Source: JAJCYE01 sp036260105 (GTDB lineage Bacteria; Actinomycetota; CADDZG01; JAHWKV01). Taken from it: a stretch of DNA of 6,397 bases. A program made the translations under genes and the position numbers. Shown here in pieces: positions 1 through 6,397 of the stretch. Position 1 is the first letter of the stretch, and each line of letters begins with the position of its first letter. The notes beneath the pieces were generated by a model. The model did no database searches, was not told the DNA's origin, and was given only the letters and a program-made list of their open reading frames with translations. The stretch is from contig DATAAN010000112.1 of NCBI GenBank assembly GCA_036260105.1, positions 1-6,397 of the forward strand. The letters are read 5' to 3'.

Positions 1-673
1 GGGCGAAGTCGGCGGCAAAGAGCCACTGCCGGATGTAGAGACCGTCGCCCCACACGAGCAGGGGTTCGGAGCGCAGGGCTCGCGTGATCCAGCGGGGGAA
101 CACCTTCTCGGGGTACTGCCAGGGGCCGAAGGCGTTGGTGGGCCTGACGACCAGCACCTCCAGCCGGTCGGCGTAGGAGCGGGCCAGGTCGTCGGCCAGC
201 GCCTTCGACTTGGAGTAGGGGCTGGCGGCGTTGCCAGTGCCGTCCGGCTTGTCGGACTCTTTGAAAGCGCCCTCCAGGATCGAGCCGTACACCTCGTCGG
301 TCGACACGTGGACGAACCGGCGAACTCCAGCAGCGACGGCGGCGTCCAGAAGCACACGGGTGCCCTCGACGTTGGTCCGGTAGAAGCGGTCGGGGTCGCT
401 CTCGCTGCGGGTGACGTGGGACTCGGCGGCGTAGTGGACTATCGCGTCCGGGCGGCGGTCGGCCACCAGGCGGCGGATGGCCGGCTCCTCGGCGATGTCC
501 TCACGCACGAACTCGTAGCCCGGCTGGGAGGTCAGATCCTCCAGGCGGCGCAGGTCGCCGGCGTAGGTAAGGCAGTCGACGTTGGTGACAGAGGCCCCCT
601 GCGGAAGCACGTGGCGCAGGAAGTGGCTCCCAAGGAAACCGGCTCCCCCGGTCACGATCAGGTTCTGTTTCAC
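1..673 (-). CDS. rfbB: dTDP-glucose 4,6-dehydratase (RmlB-like), C-terminus cut off by window edge
   Basis: This is an extended short-chain dehydrogenase/reductase. It is predicted to convert dTDP-glucose to dTDP-4-keto-6-deoxyglucose in the cytoplasm using bound NAD+, the second step toward dTDP-rhamnose and other deoxysugars. The 224 visible residues begin with the nucleotide-binding motif TGGAGFLGSH (8-17). Next come the RmlB-type VDCLTYAGDL after the second strand, HYAAESHVTRS (about 80-89), the catalytic Thr-Asp-Glu in STDEVYG (T125, D126, E127), the YxxxK pair (Y153, K157), and GPWQYPEK (183-190), which matches the family's GPYQFPEK. GDGLYIRQW near the edge matches the family's GDG-x-x-x-R-x-W. 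Family members are about 320-350 residues, so about 100 are missing. The start is GTG at 671-673, directly before the first Rossmann strand, with a weak GAGTAGG upstream. The gene lies 46 bases after the LCP stop on the same strand, so it is probably cotranscribed. A dehydratase acting on another nucleotide sugar is possible but less likely. Confidence 0.93.
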   Translation of the reverse strand, partial: MKQNLIVTGGAGFLGSHFLRHVLPQGASVTNVDCLTYAGDLRRLEDLTSQPGYEFVREDIAEEPAIRRLVADRRPDAIVHYAAESHVTRSESDPDRFYRTNVEGTRVLLDAAVAAGVRRFVHVSTDEVYGSILEGAFKESDKPDGTGNAASPYSKSKALADDLARSYADRLEVLVVRPTNAFGPWQYPEKVFPRWITRALRSEPLLVWGDGLYIRQWLFAADFA

Positions 674-719
674 GGCGCCTACTCTATTCGACACCCCGGC
701 AAAGCACTCCCCGCCCGGC

Positions 720-2162
720 TCACTCGTCGCAGGCGTGGACCAGCGGCCTGGTTTCTGCAGGAGGCGGGGCCGGGGCTGCCGGAGGTGGCGGAGGGGCGAC
801 CGTTCCCGGAGGCGCGGCGGTGGCGCCCGGACCGGGGGAAGACTGCGGATGCGCCACGGCGAAGTCCTGGCCCAGCACCACTGCGACCTGCCCGGCCGCG
901 ACGATCGTTGCGGGCAGCGGCTTGGGGTCGCCACCGTAGGTGTTGGCGAGGAGCCTGCCCTGGTCCTGAAAGCCCTCGGCGTAGTAGACGGTGGTGACCG
1001 GATGCGGCGTGGTGTTGCCGGTCTCCACCACCTGGAATCCCTTGGCTTTGAGCGCCTCGGCCTCGTTTGCGGCCAGCCTGTCGACGTCGGTGCCGTTGAG
1101 GAGGCTGACCCTGACGTCGGCCGGGTCGATCGCGCTCACCCCGGTGCGGCCGTAGTCCGGCAGGGGCTCGCCGTTGGCAAGAGCCGAGAACAGGGCGCTG
1201 GTCTGCAGCTCGTTGGCGACTACGTAGTCGACGCCGTCGATGCGGGCGCCCGCAGACGGCACCACCCTCATGTCGAGGTTGCCCGAGTTGAACCTGCGGA
1301 GGCGCAGGCCGATGGTCCGAATGTCGCCCAAGGACAGCTCGGTGTCATACCTGACCGCCTGCGAGAAGACGTTGACCAGGGACAGGACCCGGTCCGGCCG
1401 CAGGACGACGCCGGGCGTGGCGATCTTGTCCGCCATCAGCTTCATGAACAGCTGCTGGCGCCGGATGCGGCCGAAGTCGTCGTCGATCTTGCGAGCCCTG
1501 ACGAAGGCGAGCGCCTGGTCCCCCTCGATGGTCACGCAGCCGGCCGGCTGATTGAGCCCGGAGTCCTGGTCGCGTACGGGCCGCTCGAAGTAGACCTGCA
1601 CACCGCCGACGGCGTCGGCGATGCGGTTGAAGCCGTTGAAGTCGACCTCCAGGTAGTGGTGGACGGGCATGCCGGTGAACTCGGAGACCGTCGCCACCAT
1701 GGCGTCCGGACCGAGCGAGTAGATGCCGTTGATCTTCACCATCTTGCCGTCGGGGTCCTCAACCCGCAGGTCGCGGGGAAAGTGGACCAGCACAGCCTTC
1801 TCCCGGTCCTGGTCAAGGTGAAGCAGCATGATCGTGTCGGCCCGCCGGCCGGGAACCACGTCGGTGTTGCCCATGCTCTGCTGTTGCTCCGCCGTCAGGG
1901 CCTCCCGGGAGTCGGAGCCGAGGACCAGGACGTTCATCGGCTCGTTGGCCGTCTGCTCCGCCACCTGCACCTCCTCCTGGTTGCCCTTCACCTTGAACTG
2001 GGCGTACAGGAGGATCCCGCCGGCCACCAGGCCCACGAGCACGACGAGAGCGAGTAGGCCCAGCAAGGCGCGGACAACTCCGCGGGGCAGGCGCGTGCGC
2101 CGGCTGCTCCGGCCGGACTTAAGTAGGGGCTGCATACCGCCGGGATAGCTGCGGCGAGACAT
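720..2162 (-). CDS. LytR-CpsA-Psr (LCP) family cell-wall glycopolymer ligase with LytR_C domain
   Basis: LCP proteins sit in the membrane with an outer catalytic domain that transfers polyprenyl-pyrophosphate-linked glycopolymers onto peptidoglycan. Counting from the ATG (480 residues), a basic cytoplasmic N-terminus (about 1-30, many Arg) leads into one membrane segment (about 31-54). The LCP domain spans about 75-250: MNVLVLGSDSR, RADTIMLLHLD, HFPRDLRV with the conserved Arg-Asp, KINGIYSLG, DFNGFNRIADAVGGV, and ALAFVRAR followed by DDFGRIRRQQ. The key Arg and Asp positions of the family are kept. A LytR_C-type domain follows (about 350-435, starting VRVSLLNGTDVDRLA), then a Pro/Ala-rich tail (about 440-472) ending HACDE. 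The ATG at 2160-2162 is chosen. A TTG at 2169-2171, in frame three codons upstream, has GAGG five bases before it and is a real alternative. It lies between the acyltransferase and dehydratase genes, which fits assembly and attachment of a surface glycan. Its exact polymer cannot be told from sequence. Confidence 0.93.
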   Translation of the reverse strand: MSRRSYPGGMQPLLKSGRSSRRTRLPRGVVRALLGLLALVVLVGLVAGGILLYAQFKVKGNQEEVQVAEQTANEPMNVLVLGSDSREALTAEQQQSMGNTDVVPGRRADTIMLLHLDQDREKAVLVHFPRDLRVEDPDGKMVKINGIYSLGPDAMVATVSEFTGMPVHHYLEVDFNGFNRIADAVGGVQVYFERPVRDQDSGLNQPAGCVTIEGDQALAFVRARKIDDDFGRIRRQQLFMKLMADKIATPGVVLRPDRVLSLVNVFSQAVRYDTELSLGDIRTIGLRLRRFNSGNLDMRVVPSAGARIDGVDYVVANELQTSALFSALANGEPLPDYGRTGVSAIDPADVRVSLLNGTDVDRLAANEAEALKAKGFQVVETGNTTPHPVTTVYYAEGFQDQGRLLANTYGGDPKPLPATIVAAGQVAVVLGQDFAVAHPQSSPGPGATAAPPGTVAPPPPPAAPAPPPAETRPLVHACDE

Positions 2163-2187
2163 GGGTTCCAAGTATTCCTCATCCCCC

Positions 2188-2204
2188 CGACCGTTCAGCG
2201 GTCG
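2188..2204. repeat. Inverted repeat upstream of the LCP gene
   Basis: CGACCG and CGGTCG form a perfect 6-base inverted repeat around a 5-base loop (TTCAG). It lies 26 bases before the LCP ATG. In the leftward transcript it would fold as a GC-rich hairpin followed by a run of six G and then the GAGGAA ribosome-binding region. It has no U tract, so it is a poor intrinsic terminator. It could instead influence translation or mark a regulator site, or it could be chance in GC-rich DNA. Confidence 0.35.
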
Positions 2205-2218
2205 AGGTTGTGAAGAAT

Positions 2219-2233
2219 CGGCTAAGAAAGCCG
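2219..2233 (-). terminator. Weak hairpin just after the acyltransferase stop
   Basis: CGGCT and AGCCG form a 5-base stem with a 5-base loop, 17 bases beyond the acyltransferase stop codon. In leftward RNA it is followed by AUUCUU, a mixed rather than solid U tract. It could be a weak or partial terminator between the acyltransferase and LCP genes, but the stem is short and the call is tentative. Confidence 0.2.
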
Positions 2234-2249
2234 GGCGGCTCCCCTGCCC

Positions 2250-3494
2250 CTAAGGGCCTGCGGGAGCGGCTGGCACCGGCTCGGCGACCGGCGCCCGCCG
2301 GGTGGCGCGCCGGGTCTCGACCCGCTGGGAGACCAGGCGGCCCAGGCGCTGGCTCGGCCTCTCGACCACCCGGTAGAAGACCTCGGCCACGGCCAGCGAG
2401 ATCGGAACGGCTACCGCGAGGATCACCGGCAGGGTGGGCGTGCCGCCGAGGGCTACCGCGGCCGACACTACGATCGGCTCGTGGACCAGGTAGAGGCTGA
2501 AGGAACGGGTACCCAACCACTGAAGAGGAGCAGTTTCCAGCCACCTGGCCGGCCCGGCGACCGCCGCAAAGATGGCCAGGCAGGCTCCGGCGACGATGAG
2601 TCCCCGGGACACCGGTACCCAGAAGGCGAGCGCAGACGGGTCGGACGTCATGCCGCGCACCGTCCAGTAGCTGTTGAGCAGAAGCAGGGCAGCGAGCGTG
2701 ACCGCCCACCACACCGCCCGGCCGAACCTGAGGCGATCGATCGCCTCGCCAAGGTTTGCCAGCCGCTCCCGCTCGATCGCCATCAGGCAGCCGAACCCGA
2801 ACATCGGCAGGAAGAACCGTGCGCTGAGCCCGGTGCCGGAATAGCCGAGAACTGCCGCCATCAGCAGGACCGCCTTGAGCACGTTCAGCTTCGGCAGCTT
2901 GCGGCCGGCGAAGACGTACACCGGCAGCAGCAGGGAGAACAGGACCTCGAACCTCAACGACCACAGCGCGCTGTTGCTCAGCCCAGGTCCCCGGTAGAGC
3001 AGAAGGTCGTCCACGATCGCCCGTGCAGGGAGGGCTGGGACGTGCGCGTGCAACCACAGGCTCGCCTCCGCCGGGAACTCCCGGGGGAACAGTGACAGCC
3101 CGGCGAAGGCCAGCACGAACGCGGCCCACACCGGCAGGTAGAGCCGGAGGATCCGCTTCGGGTAGTAGCCGGCCCAGCTCGCCGGGTTCGCCCGGGCGAA
3201 CGGCAGCGTCAGGACGAATCCGCTCAGGACGAAGAAGAGGTAGACCGCTTCGGTGCCCGCCCAGGCGACGTGCAGCGGCGAGAACGCGGCGATGCCCGAG
3301 GGGCTAGTGCGGTCCATGACGTTCGGGTCGACGTAGGCCTGCGCCAGGGCCGGGATGGTGAGAAAGCAATGACACACGACGACGGCGAAGGCTGCCAGGC
3401 CGCGTACCCCGTCCAGGGACCGGTAACGGCCTCGCGGCGGTGCGCCGGGTGCGGAGCCGTCGGTCTCGACGCTCGTTGTGACCATGAGCCCCAT
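2250..3494 (-). CDS. Acyltransferase-3 family integral membrane protein
   Basis: Proteins of this family (Acyl_transf_3, as in OafA- and NodX-like enzymes) use acyl-CoA on the inner side to acetylate or otherwise acylate sugars of surface polysaccharides, antibiotics or lipids. From the ATG at 3492-3494 the protein has 414 residues, with about ten hydrophobic segments. It opens with a short polar N-terminus and then YRSLDGVRGLAAFAVVVCH (about 24-42), whose closing His is the conserved one. Further family motifs are GTEAVYLFFVLSGFVL (80-95), KRILRLYLPVW (about 113-123), LWSLRFEVLFSLLLP (about 177-191), WLGTRSFSLYLVHEP (326-340) and VERPSQRLG near the end. A basic, Ala/Pro-rich tail of about 25 residues looks disordered. 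There is no added SGNH domain. The frame stays open to a GTG at 3581, but the added residues are polar and unlike the family. GAAGG lies four bases before the chosen ATG; the ATG at 3485 is also possible. It is first in the leftward group. The acceptor is unknown; a cell-wall or capsular sugar is inferred. Confidence 0.9.
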   Translation of the reverse strand: MGLMVTTSVETDGSAPGAPPRGRYRSLDGVRGLAAFAVVVCHCFLTIPALAQAYVDPNVMDRTSPSGIAAFSPLHVAWAGTEAVYLFFVLSGFVLTLPFARANPASWAGYYPKRILRLYLPVWAAFVLAFAGLSLFPREFPAEASLWLHAHVPALPARAIVDDLLLYRGPGLSNSALWSLRFEVLFSLLLPVYVFAGRKLPKLNVLKAVLLMAAVLGYSGTGLSARFFLPMFGFGCLMAIERERLANLGEAIDRLRFGRAVWWAVTLAALLLLNSYWTVRGMTSDPSALAFWVPVSRGLIVAGACLAIFAAVAGPARWLETAPLQWLGTRSFSLYLVHEPIVVSAAVALGGTPTLPVILAVAVPISLAVAEVFYRVVERPSQRLGRLVSQRVETRRATRRAPVAEPVPAAPAGP

Positions 3495-3583
3495 CGTGCC
3501 TTCAGGGGTGGACGTGCGCAAGCCGAAGGGGAAAGGGCGGCGTCGGATATCCAATATCCTTTCGACGCTATGGACCTCCACTC
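3495..3583. promoter_or_regulatory. Divergent promoter region with inverted repeat GGATAT-cca-ATATCC
   Basis: This 89-base gap separates the leftward acyltransferase from the rightward YfhO-like gene, so promoters for both groups should lie here. Positions 3545-3559 hold a perfect 6-base inverted repeat around CCA, the most AT-rich stretch in the surrounding sequence. Within it, TATCCT (3555-3560, rightward) and GATATT (leftward complement of 3553-3558) each match four of six bases of a -10 element. Neither has a convincing -35 at the right spacing. The repeat could be a shared operator or simply the AT-rich core of one promoter. Promoter function is inferred from gene layout. Confidence 0.4.
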
Positions 3584-5710
3584 ATGGGCAGGCTGATCCG
3601 GCGGCTGCGCTCGGGCGAATCCCCCATCCCGGGACTCGTCCTCCTGCTGGTCCTGGTCGGGGCGGTGTTCCGCCAGCACCTTTTCTCCGGCTACACCTTC
3701 CCCTGGGACTTCACGGCCACCAGCCACATGGCGGTGTTCATTGCCAACACCGCAGGCTCGGGCAATTACACCGAGTGGATCCCCTTCCTCGGCGGCGGTT
3801 TCCCCCTGCCGGTAAACGCTCTTTCCATGCTCTACTTCCCGGTCTGGTGGATGCTCGGCCTGCTCGGGATCCCTTCGACGGTGGCGGTCCAGACGGCGAT
3901 CCAGGTGGCACACGTCTGGCTGGGAGCGGCGGGGGTGCTGGCGCTCGCACGGAGCCGGGGAGTGTCCTGGAGGTGGGCTGTGCTGGCGGCGGTTGCCTTC
4001 GTCTTCTACGGCGGCTTCTACGGCAGCGGCTCCCACGAGAACATCTTCCGCGGGCACGCTTATGCCCCCTGGCTGCTCTGGTCCCTCACCCTTCCGGCGG
4101 ACAGGGCTTATCCCCGGCGCCTGCTTGCGCTCCCGGTGTTCGTTTGGATCCTGGCCACCGGCTCCTACTCGGGCCAGGCGCTGGGTTTCCTACAGGTGGG
4201 TGCGATTTACTTCGCCATCGAGCTGTGGCGATCCCGTAAGGAGCGCGATCTACGCAAGCTGCTGCTCTACGCCGTGCCGCCGGCCGCCGGCGCGATGGCC
4301 GTGCTCCTCGCCGTCTACCTGCCCAGCATCGTGGCAAACGCCCGAGGCGAGCTCTACCGGCCCTTCCCTCCCGACGCGGCCGAGCGGGCAATCTGGTCGC
4401 TCAAACCGGTCGACCTCTTCGGGCTCTACCTCGACCCATTCGCCTGGCAGGGAGTCGACGGGACGATCCGGGCCTGGGCCGTGGGTGCGGTGGTGCTGAT
4501 CGGCGTAGCGTGCGTGAACCGGCGCATCCTTACCGAGCACCTCTCGCTCGTGGCGGCCGGAGCGCTGGCCACAGTTGCCTCCATGCTCCCGTCCTGGGTC
4601 CCCGCGGGCGAGGTGCTGGTCAAGGTTCCCTTTATGTTCCCTTCTCGGCTGGTCGCGAGCGACTACAAAGCGGTAGCCGCGGTGGCGCTGGTCATCCTGT
4701 CGGCGCTCGGGTGGGGGCGGGTGGCCGCGGAGGGGCGGGCCCGCTACGCCGCGGGAGTCGCAGGCGTCCTTCTGCTGGCAGGCCTGTTCCTGGCGCCGCG
4801 CTACACCGACATCCCTCCCACCGCGACGCCCTGGCTGGTCGCCGGTCTCGTGGCCGCCGCGACTGCGCTGGCCTACGCGCCGCGCCGGCTGGGTGTAGTT
4901 GTCCCGGTTCTGGTAGGGCTGCTGCTCGTCGTGGACGGCTTTCGTATGGTCTCCGAGATGGAGCTGCGCCCCGGGTTCTCGCCGTGGTCGACCGCTCCGG
5001 CGGGCTTTCCGACGCTCGAGCTGCACGACGAACGTGCCCGCACCCTGGACGCGATCCTCGCCGATCCGCCGGACCGCCGGCCGGCCCGCCTTCCCGACAC
5101 GGTCTCGCCGTCGACCGGAGGCAGCGGCCTGGACGCCACCGCCTACCTGGCCGACGCCTACCATCTGGGCGACTACAGCGGCGCGGTCACGATGGAGCGC
5201 TGGCGCACCAGCCGCAGCCCGCGCCTGACCGAAGCCATGCTCCGCCCCTGGACCGCCTGGGTCGTTCCATGCCGTGAGGTCGACTGCGCCGACGGCTCGC
5301 CGGCACTGAGCGACCGGATCCTCGCCGGCGAATCCGCATCGGTGGCCACGACGTCCTACGGCCTCGACGAGATCCGGTACCGGGTACGCCTGCAGGAACG
5401 GTCGCTGTTCGTGGAGAACGAGTTCGCCGCCCGCGGCTGGAGCGCCGACCGTGATGCGATTCGCAAGGTCAAGGTCGGGGGAGCCCTCCGTGGCTGGGTG
5501 CTCCCCGCCGGGGACTACTCGTTCACCGCCAGGTACGTCCAACCCGAGAGGGGGTCGCAGATCGGTCTTGCGGCGTTCGCTCTGCTGACGATGCTGGCCG
5601 GGATGGCGGCGTACCGGCGGGCCGCCAGACCGGCGCTTGTGCCGGTGCAGACGCCGGCCGAAGAACCTGTCGCCCGCCAGCCGGTCCCCTCCGCCGGGCG
5701 CGGCCTGTGA
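3584..5710 (+). CDS. Large polytopic membrane protein, YfhO/GT-C glycosyltransferase-like
   Basis: The product has 708 residues: a short basic N-terminus, about a dozen hydrophobic segments (about 15-35, 82-122, 130-145, 160-172, 180-213, 227-250, 296-312, 320-335, 362-378, 388-404, 415-431, 437-452), an outer domain (about 455-655), a last membrane span (about 658-676) and a Pro-rich tail. The first outer loop carries PWDF (40-43) and WIPFLGGGFPL (65-75). This resembles YfhO-type and other GT-C proteins, where an early acidic residue in that loop acts in sugar transfer from a polyprenyl-phosphate donor. The outer domain ends with ENEFAARGWSA and LPAGDYSFTARYVQP, close to the NE-x-GW and LPAG...YxP pattern before the last span of YfhO proteins. 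C563 and C568 could pair outside the cell. The ATG at 3584 has only a weak GGA nine bases upstream. It is translationally linked to the next gene. Donor, acceptor and activity are unproven; the family match is from motif pattern and layout. Confidence 0.7.
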   Translation: MGRLIRRLRSGESPIPGLVLLLVLVGAVFRQHLFSGYTFPWDFTATSHMAVFIANTAGSGNYTEWIPFLGGGFPLPVNALSMLYFPVWWMLGLLGIPSTVAVQTAIQVAHVWLGAAGVLALARSRGVSWRWAVLAAVAFVFYGGFYGSGSHENIFRGHAYAPWLLWSLTLPADRAYPRRLLALPVFVWILATGSYSGQALGFLQVGAIYFAIELWRSRKERDLRKLLLYAVPPAAGAMAVLLAVYLPSIVANARGELYRPFPPDAAERAIWSLKPVDLFGLYLDPFAWQGVDGTIRAWAVGAVVLIGVACVNRRILTEHLSLVAAGALATVASMLPSWVPAGEVLVKVPFMFPSRLVASDYKAVAAVALVILSALGWGRVAAEGRARYAAGVAGVLLLAGLFLAPRYTDIPPTATPWLVAGLVAAATALAYAPRRLGVVVPVLVGLLLVVDGFRMVSEMELRPGFSPWSTAPAGFPTLELHDERARTLDAILADPPDRRPARLPDTVSPSTGGSGLDATAYLADAYHLGDYSGAVTMERWRTSRSPRLTEAMLRPWTAWVVPCREVDCADGSPALSDRILAGESASVATTSYGLDEIRYRVRLQERSLFVENEFAARGWSADRDAIRKVKVGGALRGWVLPAGDYSFTARYVQPERGSQIGLAAFALLTMLAGMAAYRRAARPALVPVQTPAEEPVARQPVPSAGRGL

Positions 5711-6397
5711 AGCTGCCGCTGACCGCTCGGGCCTGCCCGGTGTGCGGGTCGGATGACGACCGGTCCGTGTTCGCCGACGAGGACTTCGACCCGGACAGCC
5801 TGGACGCCTTTGCGTTCGCCTCCCGCAAGCTCCCGGAGTACATGCACTACCGGCTGGTCGAGTGCCCACGGTGCGACGCGGTCTACGCAAGCCCGGCTCC
5901 GCCGCCGGAGTTCCTGGCCAAGGCCTACCTCGAGGCGGATTACGACAGCGCCGAGGAGGCCGCCCTGGCCGCCCGGACCTACGCCCGCTACCTGGGCAAG
6001 CTGGCTCCCGGGCTGGCGGGCTCCGGCGGGGCGCTGGACATCGGCGCGGGCGACGGAGCGTTTTTGGAGCAGCTGATCCGGGCCGGGTTCGACCCGGTGG
6101 TGGGGGTGGAGCCGTCGTCCGCCCCGGTGGAGGCGGCGAAACCGGGGATAAGGCCGCTGATCCGCCGGGAGACCTTTAGCCCCGAGGGATTCGAGCCCGG
6201 ATCATTCGCCCTGGTCACCTGCTTCCAGACCATGGAGCACGTCTTCGCCCCCTCCGAGCTGTGCCGGGACGTGCTGTCTCTCCTGCGGCCGGGCGGGGCG
6301 GCGCTGTTCGTATGCCACAACCGGCGGGCGCTTAGCGCCCGGGTTCTCGGCTTCAAGTCGCCGATCTTCGACATCGAGCACCTGCAGCTGTTCTCAC
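5707..6397 (+). CDS. Class I SAM-dependent methyltransferase with N-terminal Cys4 motif, C-terminus cut off by window edge
   Basis: The start GTG (5707-5709) overlaps the previous stop TGA as GTGA, a typical sign of translational coupling. Of the protein, 230 residues are visible. The N-terminus has CPVC (C10, C13) and CPRC (C53, C56), spaced like a small zinc-binding unit found ahead of many sugar- or lipid-modifying methyltransferases. A linker (about 60-105) leads to a Methyltransf_23-type Rossmann domain: motif I ALDIGAGDGAFLEQL (109-123) for SAM binding, the acidic residue after strand two in VGVEPS (E135), then FQTMEHV (173-179) and LLRPGGAALFVCHN. The frame is still open at the last base, near FDIEHLQLFS, a typical late motif of this group. 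Family members often run to about 300-350 residues. The likely substrate is a sugar, nucleotide sugar or lipid-linked glycan, inferred from the neighbouring YfhO-like and deoxysugar genes. A methyltransferase for a small metabolite or quinone is less likely given this setting. Confidence 0.88.
   Translation, partial: MKLPLTARACPVCGSDDDRSVFADEDFDPDSLDAFAFASRKLPEYMHYRLVECPRCDAVYASPAPPPEFLAKAYLEADYDSAEEAALAARTYARYLGKLAPGLAGSGGALDIGAGDGAFLEQLIRAGFDPVVGVEPSSAPVEAAKPGIRPLIRRETFSPEGFEPGSFALVTCFQTMEHVFAPSELCRDVLSLLRPGGAALFVCHNRRALSARVLGFKSPIFDIEHLQLFS

Noticed and set aside
674..719. Possible terminator between the LCP and dehydratase genes
   Set aside because: The 46-base gap has only imperfect GC pairing and no U tract, and the downstream gene starts at once, so read-through is more likely.
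308..997. Open frame of 229 codons on the + strand over the dehydratase and LCP end
   Set aside because: It spans two genes on the opposite strand, one of them with an unmistakable RmlB motif series, and its end is Arg/Pro-rich low complexity.
582..2057. Open frame of 491 codons on the + strand opposite the LCP gene
   Set aside because: It lies antisense to a gene with clear LCP motifs. Its translation is rich in Arg, Gly, Val, Asp and His without family motifs, as expected from the complement of GC-rich codons.
2179..3129. Open frame of 316 codons on the - strand in another frame of the acyltransferase
   Set aside because: It overlaps the acyltransferase-3 frame on the same strand, has low-complexity Arg/Gly/Pro content, and shows no motifs.
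3495..3581. N-terminal extension of the acyltransferase to the GTG at 3581
   Set aside because: The added 29 residues are polar and basic, unlike the family's N-terminus, and would consume nearly the whole divergent gap, leaving no room for promoters.
3570..3596. Eight-codon frame (MDLHSWAG) overlapping the start of the YfhO-like gene
   Set aside because: It could be a coupled leader peptide, but it has no ribosome-binding site and such short frames arise often by chance.
4250..5890. Open frame of 546 codons on the - strand opposite the YfhO-like gene
   Set aside because: It is rich in Arg, Gly and Pro with no recognisable domain, and covers a gene with sound membrane segments and family motifs. 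It also runs across the junction into the methyltransferase. This is a GC-driven shadow.

Overview
The window is GC-rich (roughly two thirds G+C by eye) with dense coding, C/G-ending codons and GTG starts. Together with an LCP-family protein that carries a LytR_C domain and a Pro-rich tail, this suggests an actinobacterium or a close high-GC relative. The species cannot be named from the sequence. I see no rRNA, tRNA, CRISPR array, insertion sequence or phage gene.

Five protein genes fill almost all of it, arranged as two divergent groups. Leftward, from about 3494 down to 1, are a membrane acyltransferase-3 protein (2250-3494), a LytR-CpsA-Psr cell-wall ligase (720-2162), and the N-terminal two thirds of a dTDP-glucose 4,6-dehydratase (673 to beyond base 1). 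Gaps between them are 87 and 46 bases. Rightward, from 3584, are a large polytopic membrane protein resembling YfhO/GT-C glycosyltransferases (3584-5710) and a class I SAM methyltransferase with an N-terminal four-cysteine motif (5707 to beyond 6397). These two overlap in GTGA, so they are probably translationally coupled. The 89-base gap between the two groups must hold both promoters. It contains a short inverted repeat, GGATAT-cca-ATATCC.

Read together, this is part of a cell-envelope glycan locus. The dehydratase makes the dTDP-4-keto-6-deoxyglucose precursor of rhamnose and other deoxysugars. The YfhO-like protein could move a sugar from a lipid carrier on the outer face of the membrane. 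The methyltransferase and acyltransferase could decorate sugars, and the LCP protein would attach the finished polymer to peptidoglycan. The individual family calls are well supported. The joint pathway is inferred from gene order and family knowledge. I did not find a clearly new kind of system; the least characterised genes are the YfhO-like protein and its coupled methyltransferase.
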